DNA from: Burkholderia lata | Lineage (GTDB): Bacteria > Pseudomonadota > Gammaproteobacteria > Burkholderiales > Burkholderiaceae | DNA: 64,000 bases | Assembly: GCF_000012945.1 (NCBI RefSeq) | Contig: NC_007511.1 | Span: 2,480,001 to 2,544,000 of the forward strand | Direction of reading: 5' to 3' | Shown: positions 27,226 through 36,226 of the stretch, piece after piece | Position numbering within the stretch: position 1 is the stretch's first letter | Layout of the letters: every line of letters begins with the position of its first letter | Program-made: the position numbers and the translations under genes | The notes under the pieces: model-generated | The model's input: only the letters and a program-made list of their open reading frames with translations | Told to the model about the DNA's origin: nothing | Databases searched by the model: none

Positions 27226-28347
27226 ATGTCGACGCTGCAAGACCCGCCACAGAAAGCAAATCGTCAGGAAAACGGAACAACCCCGCGCAGCGGAACCGGA
27301 TCGAAGCGGCGCGTCCTGCTCGTCGTCGCCGTGATTGCGGCCATCGGCGGCGCCGTCTGGCTCGGCCGCTGGTGGACGGTCGGCCGCTTCATCGAGAGCA
27401 CCAACGACGCATACCTGCAGGCGGACAGCATGACCGCTGCGCCGAAGGTCGCCGGCTACGTCACCGACGTGTATGTGCGCGACAACCAGGCCGTGAAGGC
27501 CGGCGATCCGCTCGTGCGGCTCGACGTTCGCCAGTACCAGGTCGCGCTTGCGCAATCGCTTGCGACCGTCGACGCGCGCCGCGCGGACATCGCTCGCGCC
27601 GAGGCCGACATCAGCCAGCAGCATGCGAATCTCGACCAGGCCGACGCGCAGGCGAAGGTGTCGCGCATCAATGCGCAGCACGCCAGCGACGAATACACGC
27701 GCTATGCGCCGCTCGCCGCGACCGGCGCGGAAACGCACGAACGCGTGGCCGACCTGAAGAGCACGCGCGATCAGGCCGCCGCGACGCTCGCCGCAAACAA
27801 TGCGTCGATCGCTGCCGCGCGCACGCAGATCGCATCGTTCACCGCGCAACTCCAGCAGGCGCGCGCGCAGCTCGAAGCGGCGCAGGCCAGCGCCGCGCAG
27901 GCGCAGCTCGATCTCGACAACACGATCGTGCGCAGCACCCTCGCCGGCCGCGTCGGCGATCGCACGGTGCGCGTCGGTCAATACGTGCAGCCCGGCACGC
28001 GCCTGCTGACCGTCGTGCCCGTCGACGCGATCTACCTCGTCGCGAACTTCAAGGAAACGCAGATCGGCAACATGCGCATCGGCCAGTCCGTCGAACTGCA
28101 CGTCGACGCGCTGCCGGATGGCGCGCTGTCCGGCGTCGTCGACAGCTTCGCGCCCGGCACGGGTGCGCAGTTTGCACTGCTGCCGCCCGAGAATGCGACC
28201 GGCAACTTCACGAAGATCGTCCAGCGCGTGCCGGTGCGCATCCGCCTCGCCGCGAATGCCCGCGCGCAGCGCATGCTGCTGCCGGGGCTGTCGGTGACGG
28301 TCGACGTCGATACGCGCTCGGCTCGCGACGAGACGCATCATGGCTGA
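27226..28347 (+). CDS. HlyD-family membrane fusion protein, EmrA type
   Basis: The 373-residue periplasmic adaptor has one N-terminal membrane anchor (RRVLLVVAVIAAIGGAVWLG). The biotinyl-lipoyl-like half (STNDAYLQADSMTAAPKVAGYV) and a long coiled coil (about residues 115-215) follow, then the second half with TIVRSTLAGRVGDRTVRVGQYV. It links the EmrB-like pump to the outer membrane factor. The ATG at 27226 is preferred; an in-frame TTG lies 12 bases upstream. Its last 8 bases overlap the pump gene, indicating coupling. Confidence 0.93.
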   Translation: MSTLQDPPQKANRQENGTTPRSGTGSKRRVLLVVAVIAAIGGAVWLGRWWTVGRFIESTNDAYLQADSMTAAPKVAGYVTDVYVRDNQAVKAGDPLVRLDVRQYQVALAQSLATVDARRADIARAEADISQQHANLDQADAQAKVSRINAQHASDEYTRYAPLAATGAETHERVADLKSTRDQAAATLAANNASIAAARTQIASFTAQLQQARAQLEAAQASAAQAQLDLDNTIVRSTLAGRVGDRTVRVGQYVQPGTRLLTVVPVDAIYLVANFKETQIGNMRIGQSVELHVDALPDGALSGVVDSFAPGTGAQFALLPPENATGNFTKIVQRVPVRIRLAANARAQRMLLPGLSVTVDVDTRSARDETHHG

Positions 28348-29926
28348 ACCGTCCGCCACGATGCCCGTGCCGCCGCACGAAGGCCGCGCGAGCGTGACCG
28401 ACTGGATCGCGGTCGCAGCCGGCGCGCTCGGCGCACTGATGGCGACGCTCGACATCTCGATCACGAACTCCGCACTGCCGCAGATCCAGGGCGAAATCGG
28501 CGCGACCGGCACCGAGGGCACGTGGATCTCGACCGGCTACCTGATGTCGGAGATCGTGATGATCCCGCTCGCCGCGTGGCTCACGCGCGTGTTCGGGCTG
28601 CGCAATTTCCTGCTGACGAACTCCGCGCTGTTCATCGTGTTCTCGATGATGTGCGGCTGGTCGCATTCGCTGCCGATGATGATCGCCGGCCGGATCGGCC
28701 AGGGTTTCACCGGCGGTGCGCTGATCCCGACCGCTCAGACCATCATCCGCACGCGGCTGCCGCTGTCGCAGTTGCCGGTCGGCATGACGCTGTTCGGCCT
28801 GATCGTGCTGCTCGGGCCGCTGTTCGGCCCCGTGCTCGGCGGCTGGCTCGCGGAGAACGTCAACTGGAGCTGGTGCTTCTTCCTGAACCTGCCGGTGTGC
28901 CTGTTGCTGATGGCGCTGTTGATATTCGGGCTGCCGTCGGACCGTCCGCAATGGCATTCATTCCTCAACGCGGACTGGCTCGGGATCTTCGGCCTCGCGA
29001 TCGGCCTGAGCTCGCTCACCGTCGTGCTCGAGGAAGGTCAGCGCGAACGCTGGTTCGAATCGCAGATGATCGTCACGCTGAGCCTCGTGTCGCTCGCCGG
29101 GATGATCCTGATCGCGTTGTCGCAGATCTTTGCGAAGCGGCCGATCATGCGGCTGTCGCTGATGCGCAACCCGCGCTACGCGAGCGTGATCGTGATCGTG
29201 TCCGCGGTCGGTGCCGGGCTGTACGGCGTGTCCTACCTGCTGCCGCAGTTCCTCGCGATCGTCGCCGGCTACAACGCGGAACAGGCAGGCTCGATCATGC
29301 TGCTGTCGGGGCTGCCCGCCTTTCTCGTGATGCCGATCCTGCCGCGCCTGCTCGGCAAGGTCGATTTCCGGATCCTCGTGATTTCGGGGCTGCTGCTGTT
29401 CTGCCTGAGTTGCATGCTCGACATCAGCCTGACCGCGCAGAGCGTGGGCCACGATTTCGTCTGGTCGCAACTGATCCGCGGTGTCGCGCAGATGCTCGCG
29501 ATGATGCCGCTCAACCAGGCATCGATGGCAGCCGTCGCGCGCGAAGACTCGGGCGATGCCGCCGGGCTCTACAACATGGCGCGCAATCTCGGCGGCTCGA
29601 TCGGGCTCGCGATCATCGGCACCGTGATCGACCGGCGCACGACCTTTCATACGGCCGCGCTCCGCGAATCGGTGACGGCGAACTCGCTGATCGGGCAGGA
29701 TCGGCTGTCGGCCTACGCGGCCAACTGGTTCTCGCACACCGGCGACCTCGCGTATTCGAACATGCGCGCGCTCGGACAGCTGGCGCAGCAGATCCAGATC
29801 CAGGCGGTCGTGATGACCTATTCCGAAACCTTTTATCTGCTGGGCCTCGCGCTGCTTGCCTGCGTGCCGCTCGCGCTGCTGCTGAGAACGCCGCGCGGGC
29901 CGCAACCGATGTCGTCCGGCCATTGA
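28340..29926 (+). CDS. DHA2-family MFS efflux pump, EmrB type
   Basis: The 528-residue inner-membrane drug/proton antiporter has about 14 predicted segments. The DHA2 motifs LMATLDISITNSALPQI and GRIGQGFTGGALIPTAQTII (motif B) are visible, followed by GPLFGPVLGGWLAENVNW (motif C). It begins inside the end of the fusion-protein gene. With the adaptor and the outer membrane lipoprotein that follow it forms a tripartite exporter. The substrates are not readable from the sequence. Confidence 0.95.
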   Translation: MAEPSATMPVPPHEGRASVTDWIAVAAGALGALMATLDISITNSALPQIQGEIGATGTEGTWISTGYLMSEIVMIPLAAWLTRVFGLRNFLLTNSALFIVFSMMCGWSHSLPMMIAGRIGQGFTGGALIPTAQTIIRTRLPLSQLPVGMTLFGLIVLLGPLFGPVLGGWLAENVNWSWCFFLNLPVCLLLMALLIFGLPSDRPQWHSFLNADWLGIFGLAIGLSSLTVVLEEGQRERWFESQMIVTLSLVSLAGMILIALSQIFAKRPIMRLSLMRNPRYASVIVIVSAVGAGLYGVSYLLPQFLAIVAGYNAEQAGSIMLLSGLPAFLVMPILPRLLGKVDFRILVISGLLLFCLSCMLDISLTAQSVGHDFVWSQLIRGVAQMLAMMPLNQASMAAVAREDSGDAAGLYNMARNLGGSIGLAIIGTVIDRRTTFHTAALRESVTANSLIGQDRLSAYAANWFSHTGDLAYSNMRALGQLAQQIQIQAVVMTYSETFYLLGLALLACVPLALLLRTPRGPQPMSSGH

Positions 29927-29939
29927 ACCGTCTTACGCG

Positions 29940-31427
29940 ATGAAACCCTTCTCTCTGCCCCGTCGCCCTGCGCTCACGCTGTGCGCGGCCGCGTGCCTGC
30001 TCGCCGGCTGCACGGTCGGCCCCGACTACCGCGGCGCGCCCGCCGCACCGGATGCGCCGACCTTCGTGCGCGCGCCGGCCTCCGGTTTTGACACCGCTGC
30101 GCCCGCGCCGAGCGCATGGTGGCATGCGCTCAACGATCGCCAGCTCGACGACCTGATCACCGCCGCGCTCGCGTACAACCCCGATCTGCACGCTGCGCAG
30201 GCCCGCTTGCGCGCATCGCGCGCGCAGCTCTCGCAACAGCGCGCGGCCCAGTTGCCGAAATCGTCGGCCACCGTTGCCGCCATCCGCATGCGCGAGCCGG
30301 ACGTCAGCGCGCTCGGTTCGCTGCTGCCGTCGAACGGCTCGAGCCAGTCGGGTGGCACATCGCCGTCGCTGGGCGGCTCGGGTCCGCTGCAGCTCTATTC
30401 GGCAGGCTTCGACGCAACCTGGGAAATCGACCTGTTCGGCGGTACGCGCCGCGCGGTCGAAGCCGCGTCCGCACAGGCGGAAGCAGTCGACGCCGACCTC
30501 GCCGATACGCAAGTGTCGATCGCGGCCGAAGTCGCGAACGCGTACGTCGACCTGCGCGACCAGCAGCAGCGGCTTGCGTTGTCGCAGCGCACCGCCGAGT
30601 TGCAACAACAGATGCTCGAACTCACGCAGCAGCGCCGTGTGCGCGGCGTCGCGGCCGACGTGGACATCGAACGCCTGACCACACAGGTCGAAACCACGCG
30701 CGCGTCGCTGATCCCGCTCGACGCGCAGGTGACGGAGTCGCTCGACCGGCTCGCGATCCTGACGGGCCGCGCGCCCGGCGCGCTCGACGCAACGCTGTCG
30801 ACATCGGACGCGCCTTTGCCGACGCTGCCCGGCAGCGTTGCGATCGGCGATCCGGCCACGCTGCTGAAACAGCGCCCCGACATTCGCGCGGCCGAGCGCC
30901 GGCTTGCATCGAGCAATGCGCAGATCGGCGAGCATGTCGCCGATTACTTCCCGAAGGTGACGCTGCTCGGCGATCTCGGTTTCAGCGCGACCGACCCAGG
31001 TCACCTGTTCCGCAAGCAGAACTTCACCTGGGTCGGCGCACCGTATCTGCAGTGGAACATTCTCGACTTCGGGCGCACGCGCGGTGCGGTGCGCGCGGCC
31101 GAAGCATCGCGTGACGAAGCGGAAGCGAACTATCAGAAGGCGGTGCTCGGTGCGTTGCAGGACGCCAACACGGCACTGCAGCGCTATGGGCACCAGCGCG
31201 AGCACGTCGTTGCGCTCACCAAGGTGCAGACGTCGGCCGTGCATTCCCGAACGCTGATGGACGAGCGCTATCGTGCCGGTGTCGCGTCAATGATCGACCT
31301 GCTCGATACGCAACGCGAAGCGCTGTCCGCGCAACAGAACGTGATCGCCGGGCAGGCCGAACTGATCAAGGACTACGTGTCGGTGCAGAAGAGCCTTGGG
31401 CTCGGGTGGCAGGTAGGCGCGAGTTGA
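29940..31427 (+). CDS. Outer membrane efflux lipoprotein (NodT/OprM type)
   Basis: The 495-residue TolC-like channel starts with a lipoprotein signal (LLAGC lipobox near residue 24) and the family start TVGPDYRGAPAAPDAP. Two outer membrane efflux repeats carry AWWHALNDRQLDDLI, ATWEIDLFGGTRR and PYLQWNILDFGRTRG. It completes the EmrA-EmrB pump 13 bp upstream, so the cell can expel substrate straight through the outer membrane. A hairpin follows the stop. Confidence 0.95.
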   Translation: MKPFSLPRRPALTLCAAACLLAGCTVGPDYRGAPAAPDAPTFVRAPASGFDTAAPAPSAWWHALNDRQLDDLITAALAYNPDLHAAQARLRASRAQLSQQRAAQLPKSSATVAAIRMREPDVSALGSLLPSNGSSQSGGTSPSLGGSGPLQLYSAGFDATWEIDLFGGTRRAVEAASAQAEAVDADLADTQVSIAAEVANAYVDLRDQQQRLALSQRTAELQQQMLELTQQRRVRGVAADVDIERLTTQVETTRASLIPLDAQVTESLDRLAILTGRAPGALDATLSTSDAPLPTLPGSVAIGDPATLLKQRPDIRAAERRLASSNAQIGEHVADYFPKVTLLGDLGFSATDPGHLFRKQNFTWVGAPYLQWNILDFGRTRGAVRAAEASRDEAEANYQKAVLGALQDANTALQRYGHQREHVVALTKVQTSAVHSRTLMDERYRAGVASMIDLLDTQREALSAQQNVIAGQAELIKDYVSVQKSLGLGWQVGAS

Positions 31428-31436
31428 CGGCGAGTT

Positions 31437-31487
31437 GATCGGTACCACGCGGCGGCCGGGTCTTTCGGGGCCGCTGCGGCACCGATC
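31437..31487 (+). terminator. Long imperfect hairpin after the efflux operon
   Basis: GATCGGT (31437-31443) pairs with ACCGATC (31481-31487). Inside it CGCGGCGGCC (31448-31457) pairs with GGCCGCTGCG (31469-31478) with one mismatch. No T run follows, so it may stop transcription with Rho or simply stabilise the mRNA end. Confidence 0.45.
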
Positions 31488-31757
31488 CATGGAATGCGGA
31501 TCGCAAAGCCCACTTGAGGCATCGCATGCTCGATCGCCTGTGTGCGACGCTCACGGATCGCTTCACGATGCGTGACGAAACAACTCATTGCGTGCGCAAC
31601 AATATTCGCCATCACCACCGGTAACTACCACGCTCGCGCCGCATCGACGGCGCCGCTATCGGAAACATATCGAATATCAATTAGCCAATCATCTGACGAT
31701 CTCTTCTAATTCAGTCGGCTTCCCCACCACCGATCGGATTCAAGGAGTTCCATCGTC
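31488..31757. promoter_or_regulatory. Upstream region of the catalase operon
   Basis: No gene is present. The region becomes AT-rich from about 31640. Between 31656 and 31705 short CTAT/ATCG/ATTA/ATCT tetramers are spaced by about 7 bp on one face of the helix, which recalls an OxyR site but matches the consensus only weakly. AAGGAG at 31742-31747 serves the catalase start. H2O2 control by OxyR is known for katB homologues; here it is inference. Confidence 0.35.
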
Positions 31758-33293
31758 ATGTCCTCAACCTCCCATCGCGTGCTGAGACACGCAGTCGCTG
31801 CGATCTGCGTTGCACTTTCCGCGTCCCCCCATGCCGCCGAACTCACTCGAGACACGGGCGCCCCCGTCGGCGACAACGAGAATTCGCAGACGGCCGGGCC
31901 TGCCGGCCCCGTACTCCTGCAAGACTCCGCACTCATCGAGAAACTGCAGCGCTTCGATCGCGAACGCATTCCGGAACGCGTCGTGCATGCACGCGGCACC
32001 GGCGCATTCGGCGAGTTCGTGCCGACCGCCGACATCTCGAACCTGACGAAGGCGAAGGTCTTCACACCCGGCACCCGCACGCCCGTGTTCGTGCGCTTTT
32101 CCACCGTGATGGGCTATCGCGGCTCGCCCGAACAGGCACGCGATCCGCGCGGCTTCGCGGTGAAGTTCTATACGCAACAGGGCAACTGGGACATGGTCGG
32201 CATCAACTGGCCCGTGTTCTTCATTCGCGACGGCATCAAGTTCCCCGACTTCGTTCACGCGAACAAGCCGAGCGCCGTGACCGGCGTACAGGATCCGAAC
32301 CTCGCATTCGACTTCTTCGCGAACACGCCCGAAGCGACGAACATGCTGACGATGCTGTACACGAATGCGGGCATGCCCGATTCGTATCGTCACATGGACG
32401 GCTTCGCGGTGCATGCGTTCAAGTTCGTCAATGCGCACGGCGACGTGCACTACGTGAAGTTCCACTGGAAAAGCCAGCAAGGCGTGCACGGACTGCGTCC
32501 GCAAGACATCGACGCATCGATCGGGCGCGACTGGAACATGATGACGAACGACCTGTACGGCGCGCTGAAACAAGGCGACTTCCCGAAGTGGGACCTGTAC
32601 GTGCAGGTGCTCACACCGCAGGACCTGAACCGGTTCGACTTCGATGCGCTGGACGACACGAAGGTGTGGACCGGCGTCCCCGAGCGCAAGATCGGCACGA
32701 TGACGCTGAACCGCGTACCCGACAACTACTTCCAGTCGACCGAGGAATCGGCGTTCGCGCCGTCGCGACTCGTGCCCGGCATCGAGCCGTCTGAAGACCG
32801 GATGCTGCAGGATCGCCTGTTCGCGTACGCCGACACGCAGATGTACCGGCTCGGCGCGAACTACATGGACCTGCCGATAAACCGGCCCGTCGTGCCGGTG
32901 GTCAACAACAACCAGGACGGCAAGATGAACGCCGGCGACCGCAAGGGCGAGGTGAACTACGAACCGTCGACGCTGCATGAACTCGCACCGAATCCGCAGT
33001 ACAAGTCCGTGCGCATGGCGCTAGGCGGAACGACGCAGCAGGAAGCGATCCACAAGAAGCTGCGATTCCGTCAGGCGGGCGAGTATTACCGAGGCCTGTC
33101 GCAGCAGGACAGGGACGACCTGATCACCGCGCTGTCCGGTGATCTCGGCAAGGTGACGAACGCGCACAACCAGTACGCGATGCTGTCGTACTTCTACAAG
33201 GCCGATGCCGACTACGGCACGCGTCTTGCGCAGGCCGTTCACGCCGACGTCGGGCAAGTGCAAGCGCTCGCAGCGAAGCTGAGCGAGAACTGA
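31758..33293 (+). CDS. katB: Periplasmic monofunctional catalase, KatB type
   Basis: The 511-residue haem catalase disproportionates hydrogen peroxide. A signal peptide (residues 1-27) points to the periplasm. The catalytic His is H77 in RVVHARGTGAFGEF, the catalytic Asn is N150 in GNWDMVGIN, and the haem tyrosine lies in RLFAYADTQMYRLGANY. The length is close to P. aeruginosa KatB (513). It is followed after 77 bp by an ankyrin lipoprotein, the same pairing as katB-ankB in Pseudomonas. Confidence 0.96.
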   Translation: MSSTSHRVLRHAVAAICVALSASPHAAELTRDTGAPVGDNENSQTAGPAGPVLLQDSALIEKLQRFDRERIPERVVHARGTGAFGEFVPTADISNLTKAKVFTPGTRTPVFVRFSTVMGYRGSPEQARDPRGFAVKFYTQQGNWDMVGINWPVFFIRDGIKFPDFVHANKPSAVTGVQDPNLAFDFFANTPEATNMLTMLYTNAGMPDSYRHMDGFAVHAFKFVNAHGDVHYVKFHWKSQQGVHGLRPQDIDASIGRDWNMMTNDLYGALKQGDFPKWDLYVQVLTPQDLNRFDFDALDDTKVWTGVPERKIGTMTLNRVPDNYFQSTEESAFAPSRLVPGIEPSEDRMLQDRLFAYADTQMYRLGANYMDLPINRPVVPVVNNNQDGKMNAGDRKGEVNYEPSTLHELAPNPQYKSVRMALGGTTQQEAIHKKLRFRQAGEYYRGLSQQDRDDLITALSGDLGKVTNAHNQYAMLSYFYKADADYGTRLAQAVHADVGQVQALAAKLSEN

Positions 33294-33370
33294 TCCCGCG
33301 GCTCCGGTCGCTATCGACGTGCGGGGTTGCGCCGCGCACGTCGACCTTACCCACACATCAGGACATCCTC

Positions 33371-33982
33371 ATGCAATCCGAACGCCTGACGCGCGCGATC
33401 CGCGCCACCGCAACCGTCCTGGCGCTGGCCGCGCTCGCCGGTTGTGCGCACCTTCCCGACCAGCCGGCGTACACGCCGGCCGATCCTGCCGCGCTGCGCC
33501 GCTACGACAGCGACTGGTTCGATGCCGCCCGTGTCGGACGCGTCGACATCCTGCGTGCCTTGCACGACGCCGGCTATCCCGTCGACGCCACCGACAGCCG
33601 CGGCTTTACGGCCGTGATACTCGCGTCCTACGACGGCCAGCCTGCCGCGCTCGACTATCTGCTGTCGGCCGGCGCAAACGCATGCGCCGGCGACCGCCAC
33701 GGCAACACGGCGCTGATGGGTGCCCTATTCAAGAACGAACCCGACATCGCGCGGCGCCTGATCGACACGCAATGCCCGATCGACCAGACGAACGGCGCCG
33801 GGGAAACTGCGCTGGGGTTCGCCACGTTGTTCAATCGATTCGACCTGATTCCGCTCCTCGTCGCACGTGGCGCGAATCCGAACCATGTCGATCGGCGCGG
33901 ACAGTCGCTGCTGCAGCTCGCGCGGTCACACGACAACACGGAAGCTATGGACGTGCTGCGAAATGCAGGTGCGGCGCAGTAG
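33371..33982 (+). CDS. ankB: Ankyrin-repeat lipoprotein (AnkB-like), catalase partner
   Basis: The 203-residue lipoprotein has a lipobox LAGC at about residues 22-25 and then four ankyrin repeats (WFDAARVGRVDILRALHDAG, RGFTAVILASYDGQPAALDY, HGNTALMGALFKNEPDIARR, AGETALGFATLFNRFDLIPL), plus a degenerate fifth. In P. aeruginosa the ankB product is needed for full activity of the KatB catalase encoded beside it. Gene order and location suggest the same role here. Confidence 0.92.
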   Translation: MQSERLTRAIRATATVLALAALAGCAHLPDQPAYTPADPAALRRYDSDWFDAARVGRVDILRALHDAGYPVDATDSRGFTAVILASYDGQPAALDYLLSAGANACAGDRHGNTALMGALFKNEPDIARRLIDTQCPIDQTNGAGETALGFATLFNRFDLIPLLVARGANPNHVDRRGQSLLQLARSHDNTEAMDVLRNAGAAQ

Positions 33983-34061
33983 CTGCCGCGATCGAACCGT
34001 CTGAACAATGCCTGCGCACCGTGCTATCGTGCCCGTGGTTTCATCGCACGGAGACAGGAAA

Positions 34062-34532
34062 ATGCTGAATCGCTTCGCCATTGTTCTTGTTGCCGCCGGC
34101 GCGGCAACCAGTCTCGCGGCAACAGCCGCGAGCCCCCAGCCGGACAACGTCAATTCGTATCGGCAGTTGCGCACGCGGCTGTTTGCCGGCGTGACGGTGA
34201 CTGCAATCTTTTCACCGAACCAGTGCCGGAACGCGCAGCCGGCTCAAGCGACAGCAACGGTGCCCACCGTATCGGGCGGCTTCGCGATACGCGACTTCAT
34301 GGAGGTCGGCGGCAATACGCTCGCATTCGCCAACCAGCACCTTACCGTCCAGCCCAGCGGCTCGCCGGTGCTGGAACTGATCCAGTACCGCGTCATGCAG
34401 GATGAAAGCGCGACGGTGACGGTGCGCTCGCTTTCGCCAACCACGTATCAGCCGGTCGCGCCAGCTCAGGTCTTCCAGTGCACGCTCGGCGAAGGCCTTC
34501 GCTTCGCCTATGCATCGCGCGAGCGTGACTGA
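34062..34532 (+). CDS. VirK-family secreted protein
   Basis: The 156-residue protein has a signal peptide (MLNRFAIVLVAAGAATSLAATAA). A VirK-like domain follows: SYRQLRTRLFAGVTVTAIFS, a paired cysteine framework (SPNQC and FQCTLGEG), and GGFAIRDFMEVGGNTLAFAN. The family is named after Agrobacterium VirK, whose function is not settled. GGAGACAGG lies before the ATG at 34062. It lies 79 bp after the ankyrin gene on the same strand and may be an independent unit. Confidence 0.75.
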   Translation: MLNRFAIVLVAAGAATSLAATAASPQPDNVNSYRQLRTRLFAGVTVTAIFSPNQCRNAQPAQATATVPTVSGGFAIRDFMEVGGNTLAFANQHLTVQPSGSPVLELIQYRVMQDESATVTVRSLSPTTYQPVAPAQVFQCTLGEGLRFAYASRERD

Positions 34533-34650
34533 CGGAGGATATCCGTAAAGAACGTGAAAATCTTCGATTGAAAAGCAGGACTACTACGAAACAAGGCGAT
34601 GCACGGGACAGGAAAACTGTCTCGTGCATCGCCCGTGAACACCTGCGGAA

Positions 34651-35445
34651 TCAGAAAAATTCGTCGAGCAGCCGATAGAAAGCGATTCGACCCGCATCGG
34701 GTTGCTTGATTCCATACCGGGCAAAGAAAGGCGCGACCCATTCGCTGCCGAGATCCGCTTCGATATCACGCGTTGCCAGCGCCAGATCCTGATAGCGATC
34801 GGCCACACCGAGGCGTCCGCAGTCAATGAAACCCGAAAAGCGACCGTCTTCGACCATGAAGTTGGGCAGGCACGCGTCACCGTGCGTGACGACCCTGTCC
34901 TCGATCAACGGCCTGCTCGCCTGAAGCCTCGCGAATAGTTCATCGAGCGGCACACCTGTATTCGCGTCATCGAGGTTGTCCTCGTCAACGAGACCCTCGT
35001 TCATCCGCGCACGGGCGCGCTCGATACGAGACGCCGCGCCATGATCGAACGGGCAGGTTATCGGATCGAGCCGATGCAGTGCACGCAACGCGTCGGCGAT
35101 GATCGCCACCTTCGCCGCCGGCCCGAGCCGCGCGACTTCGAGATTTTCGCCACGCACGGCACTCAGCAGCATCCACTCGCGCCCCGCCGCCGATGCTACA
35201 TCGAGCACCTGCGCGCCCGGCAACCCCGTCGTCGCAAGCCAGCGCAGTCGGGCGGCCTCGTCGCTCAGTTCGCCCAGCGGTCCCGCCGGTTCCGTCTTGA
35301 CGAACCGACGCGATCCATCACGCGCGTCGAGCCGGAACACCGCCGCATCCGATTGCCCTTCCGTCTGTTGCGTCCATCCGCAATCGGCCAGCGCGGCCTT
35401 CCAGGTCACGGGTACTTCGATGCAAAGCTTGTCGTTATCGATCAC
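34651..35445 (-). CDS. aph(3')-II-like: Aminoglycoside 3'-phosphotransferase, APH(3')-II-like
   Basis: At 264 residues this cytoplasmic kinase has the same length as the kanamycin/neomycin kinase APH(3')-IIa. The kinase lysine is K50. The catalytic loop [11 protein letters not shown] gives D190 and N195, and [14 protein letters not shown] gives the Mg-binding D208. The C-terminus [11 protein letters not shown] is the signature end of the APH(3') family. It should phosphorylate the 3'-hydroxyl of kanamycin-type aminoglycosides. The start is the GTG at 35445 with GAGGA about 10 bases upstream. No transposon sequences flank it, so it looks chromosomal and intrinsic. Confidence 0.93.
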   Translation of the reverse strand: MIDNDKLCIEVPVTWKAALADCGWTQQTEGQSDAAVFRLDARDGSRRFVKTEPAGPLGELSDEAARLRWLATTGLPGAQVLDVASAAGREWMLLSAVRGENLEVARLGPAAKVAIIADALRALHRLDPITCPFDHGAASRIERARARMNEGLVDEDNLDDANTGVPLDELFARLQASRPLIEDRVVTHGDACLPNFMVEDGRFSGFIDCGRLGVADRYQDLALATRDIEADLGSEWVAPFFARYGIKQPDAGRIAFYRLLDEFF

Positions 35446-36226
35446 GCAGGTTCAATCCTCGTTGACTGGGCCGATATGCGGAGCGTCGGACATCTCGCGA
35501 CTTCATGCGCCGCTTCGTGCGGCGCTTCGTGCGGCGCGCGGACTCGACCTTCTCCGCCGCGCCCCGGATTCGAGTCAGGCCTCGAACACGATCGGCCAAT
35601 TGCACGCATTACGCATCAAACCAGAAACGATCGGCAAATCGAATTCCGCATTACTTTCTTTGGCGGCCTCGAATATTACAAAACACTGCCAATATTTTCA
35701 AAAACATTGCACATATTCGCTTTAATTTAGTTTCATATAATCAAAAAAAGTTTGACACCCAGCTTTCGTTCTTGATACCGTCCGATGCAAGCAATCTGAC
35801 AAATTGCTCACCACGCAATCGCTTCCGCTCTACGTTTTTTCGCTTCCGCCGCACCGCAGTGCTCGCCGCCGGCTGTCTCGTTCGCGCGCCGGCGCATGCA
35901 ACATCCCGATGCATCTCATTGGACAACTGCCATCCGGCAGCGGCCGAAGGATCGAATCGAATGAGCAGGACAACGAAACTATTGCTCTAGCAATCCCGCC
36001 CGCGCCCTGTCCGGCGCGGTTGCGTCGTATCGCGGCGCAGCCTTCCCGTTACCGCGTTTTTCGTATTTCGCCCCCGGAGAAAAAACACCTTTCCGGATCG
36101 GGCGAAAGGCCCTGTCGCGTCCGTGCCATCCGCACGCGTGCGACAGAAATCGGCGGTGCATGACCCGCACCGCTGTCGACCGTTGTTGTTCGTGCTGTTC
36201 GATGTTCAACCGGAGGGGTAATTCAA
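35446..36226. other. 780-bp leader region upstream of the sedolisin gene, with an AT-rich core
   Basis: A 12-bp unit CGCTTCGTGCGG is repeated in tandem at 35511-35534, with a degenerate copy before it. From about 35640 to 35800 the DNA turns strongly AT-rich. There TTGACA (35752-35757) is followed 16 bp later by GATACC (35774-35779), a possible promoter for the peptidase. At 36066-36107 TTTCGCCC and GGGCGAAA enclose CGGA/TCCG, giving a stable stem in the mRNA leader. No convincing gene was found. Confidence 0.5.

Noticed and set aside
35804-36163. 119-codon rightward frame in the sedolisin leader
   Set aside because: It has no ribosome binding site, codon use differs from neighbours and the product shows no family pattern.
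34651-36226. APH gene as part of a recent resistance transposon
   Set aside because: There is no transposase, inverted repeat or change of GC content around the gene itself. The AT-rich segment begins only about 200 bp beyond it.
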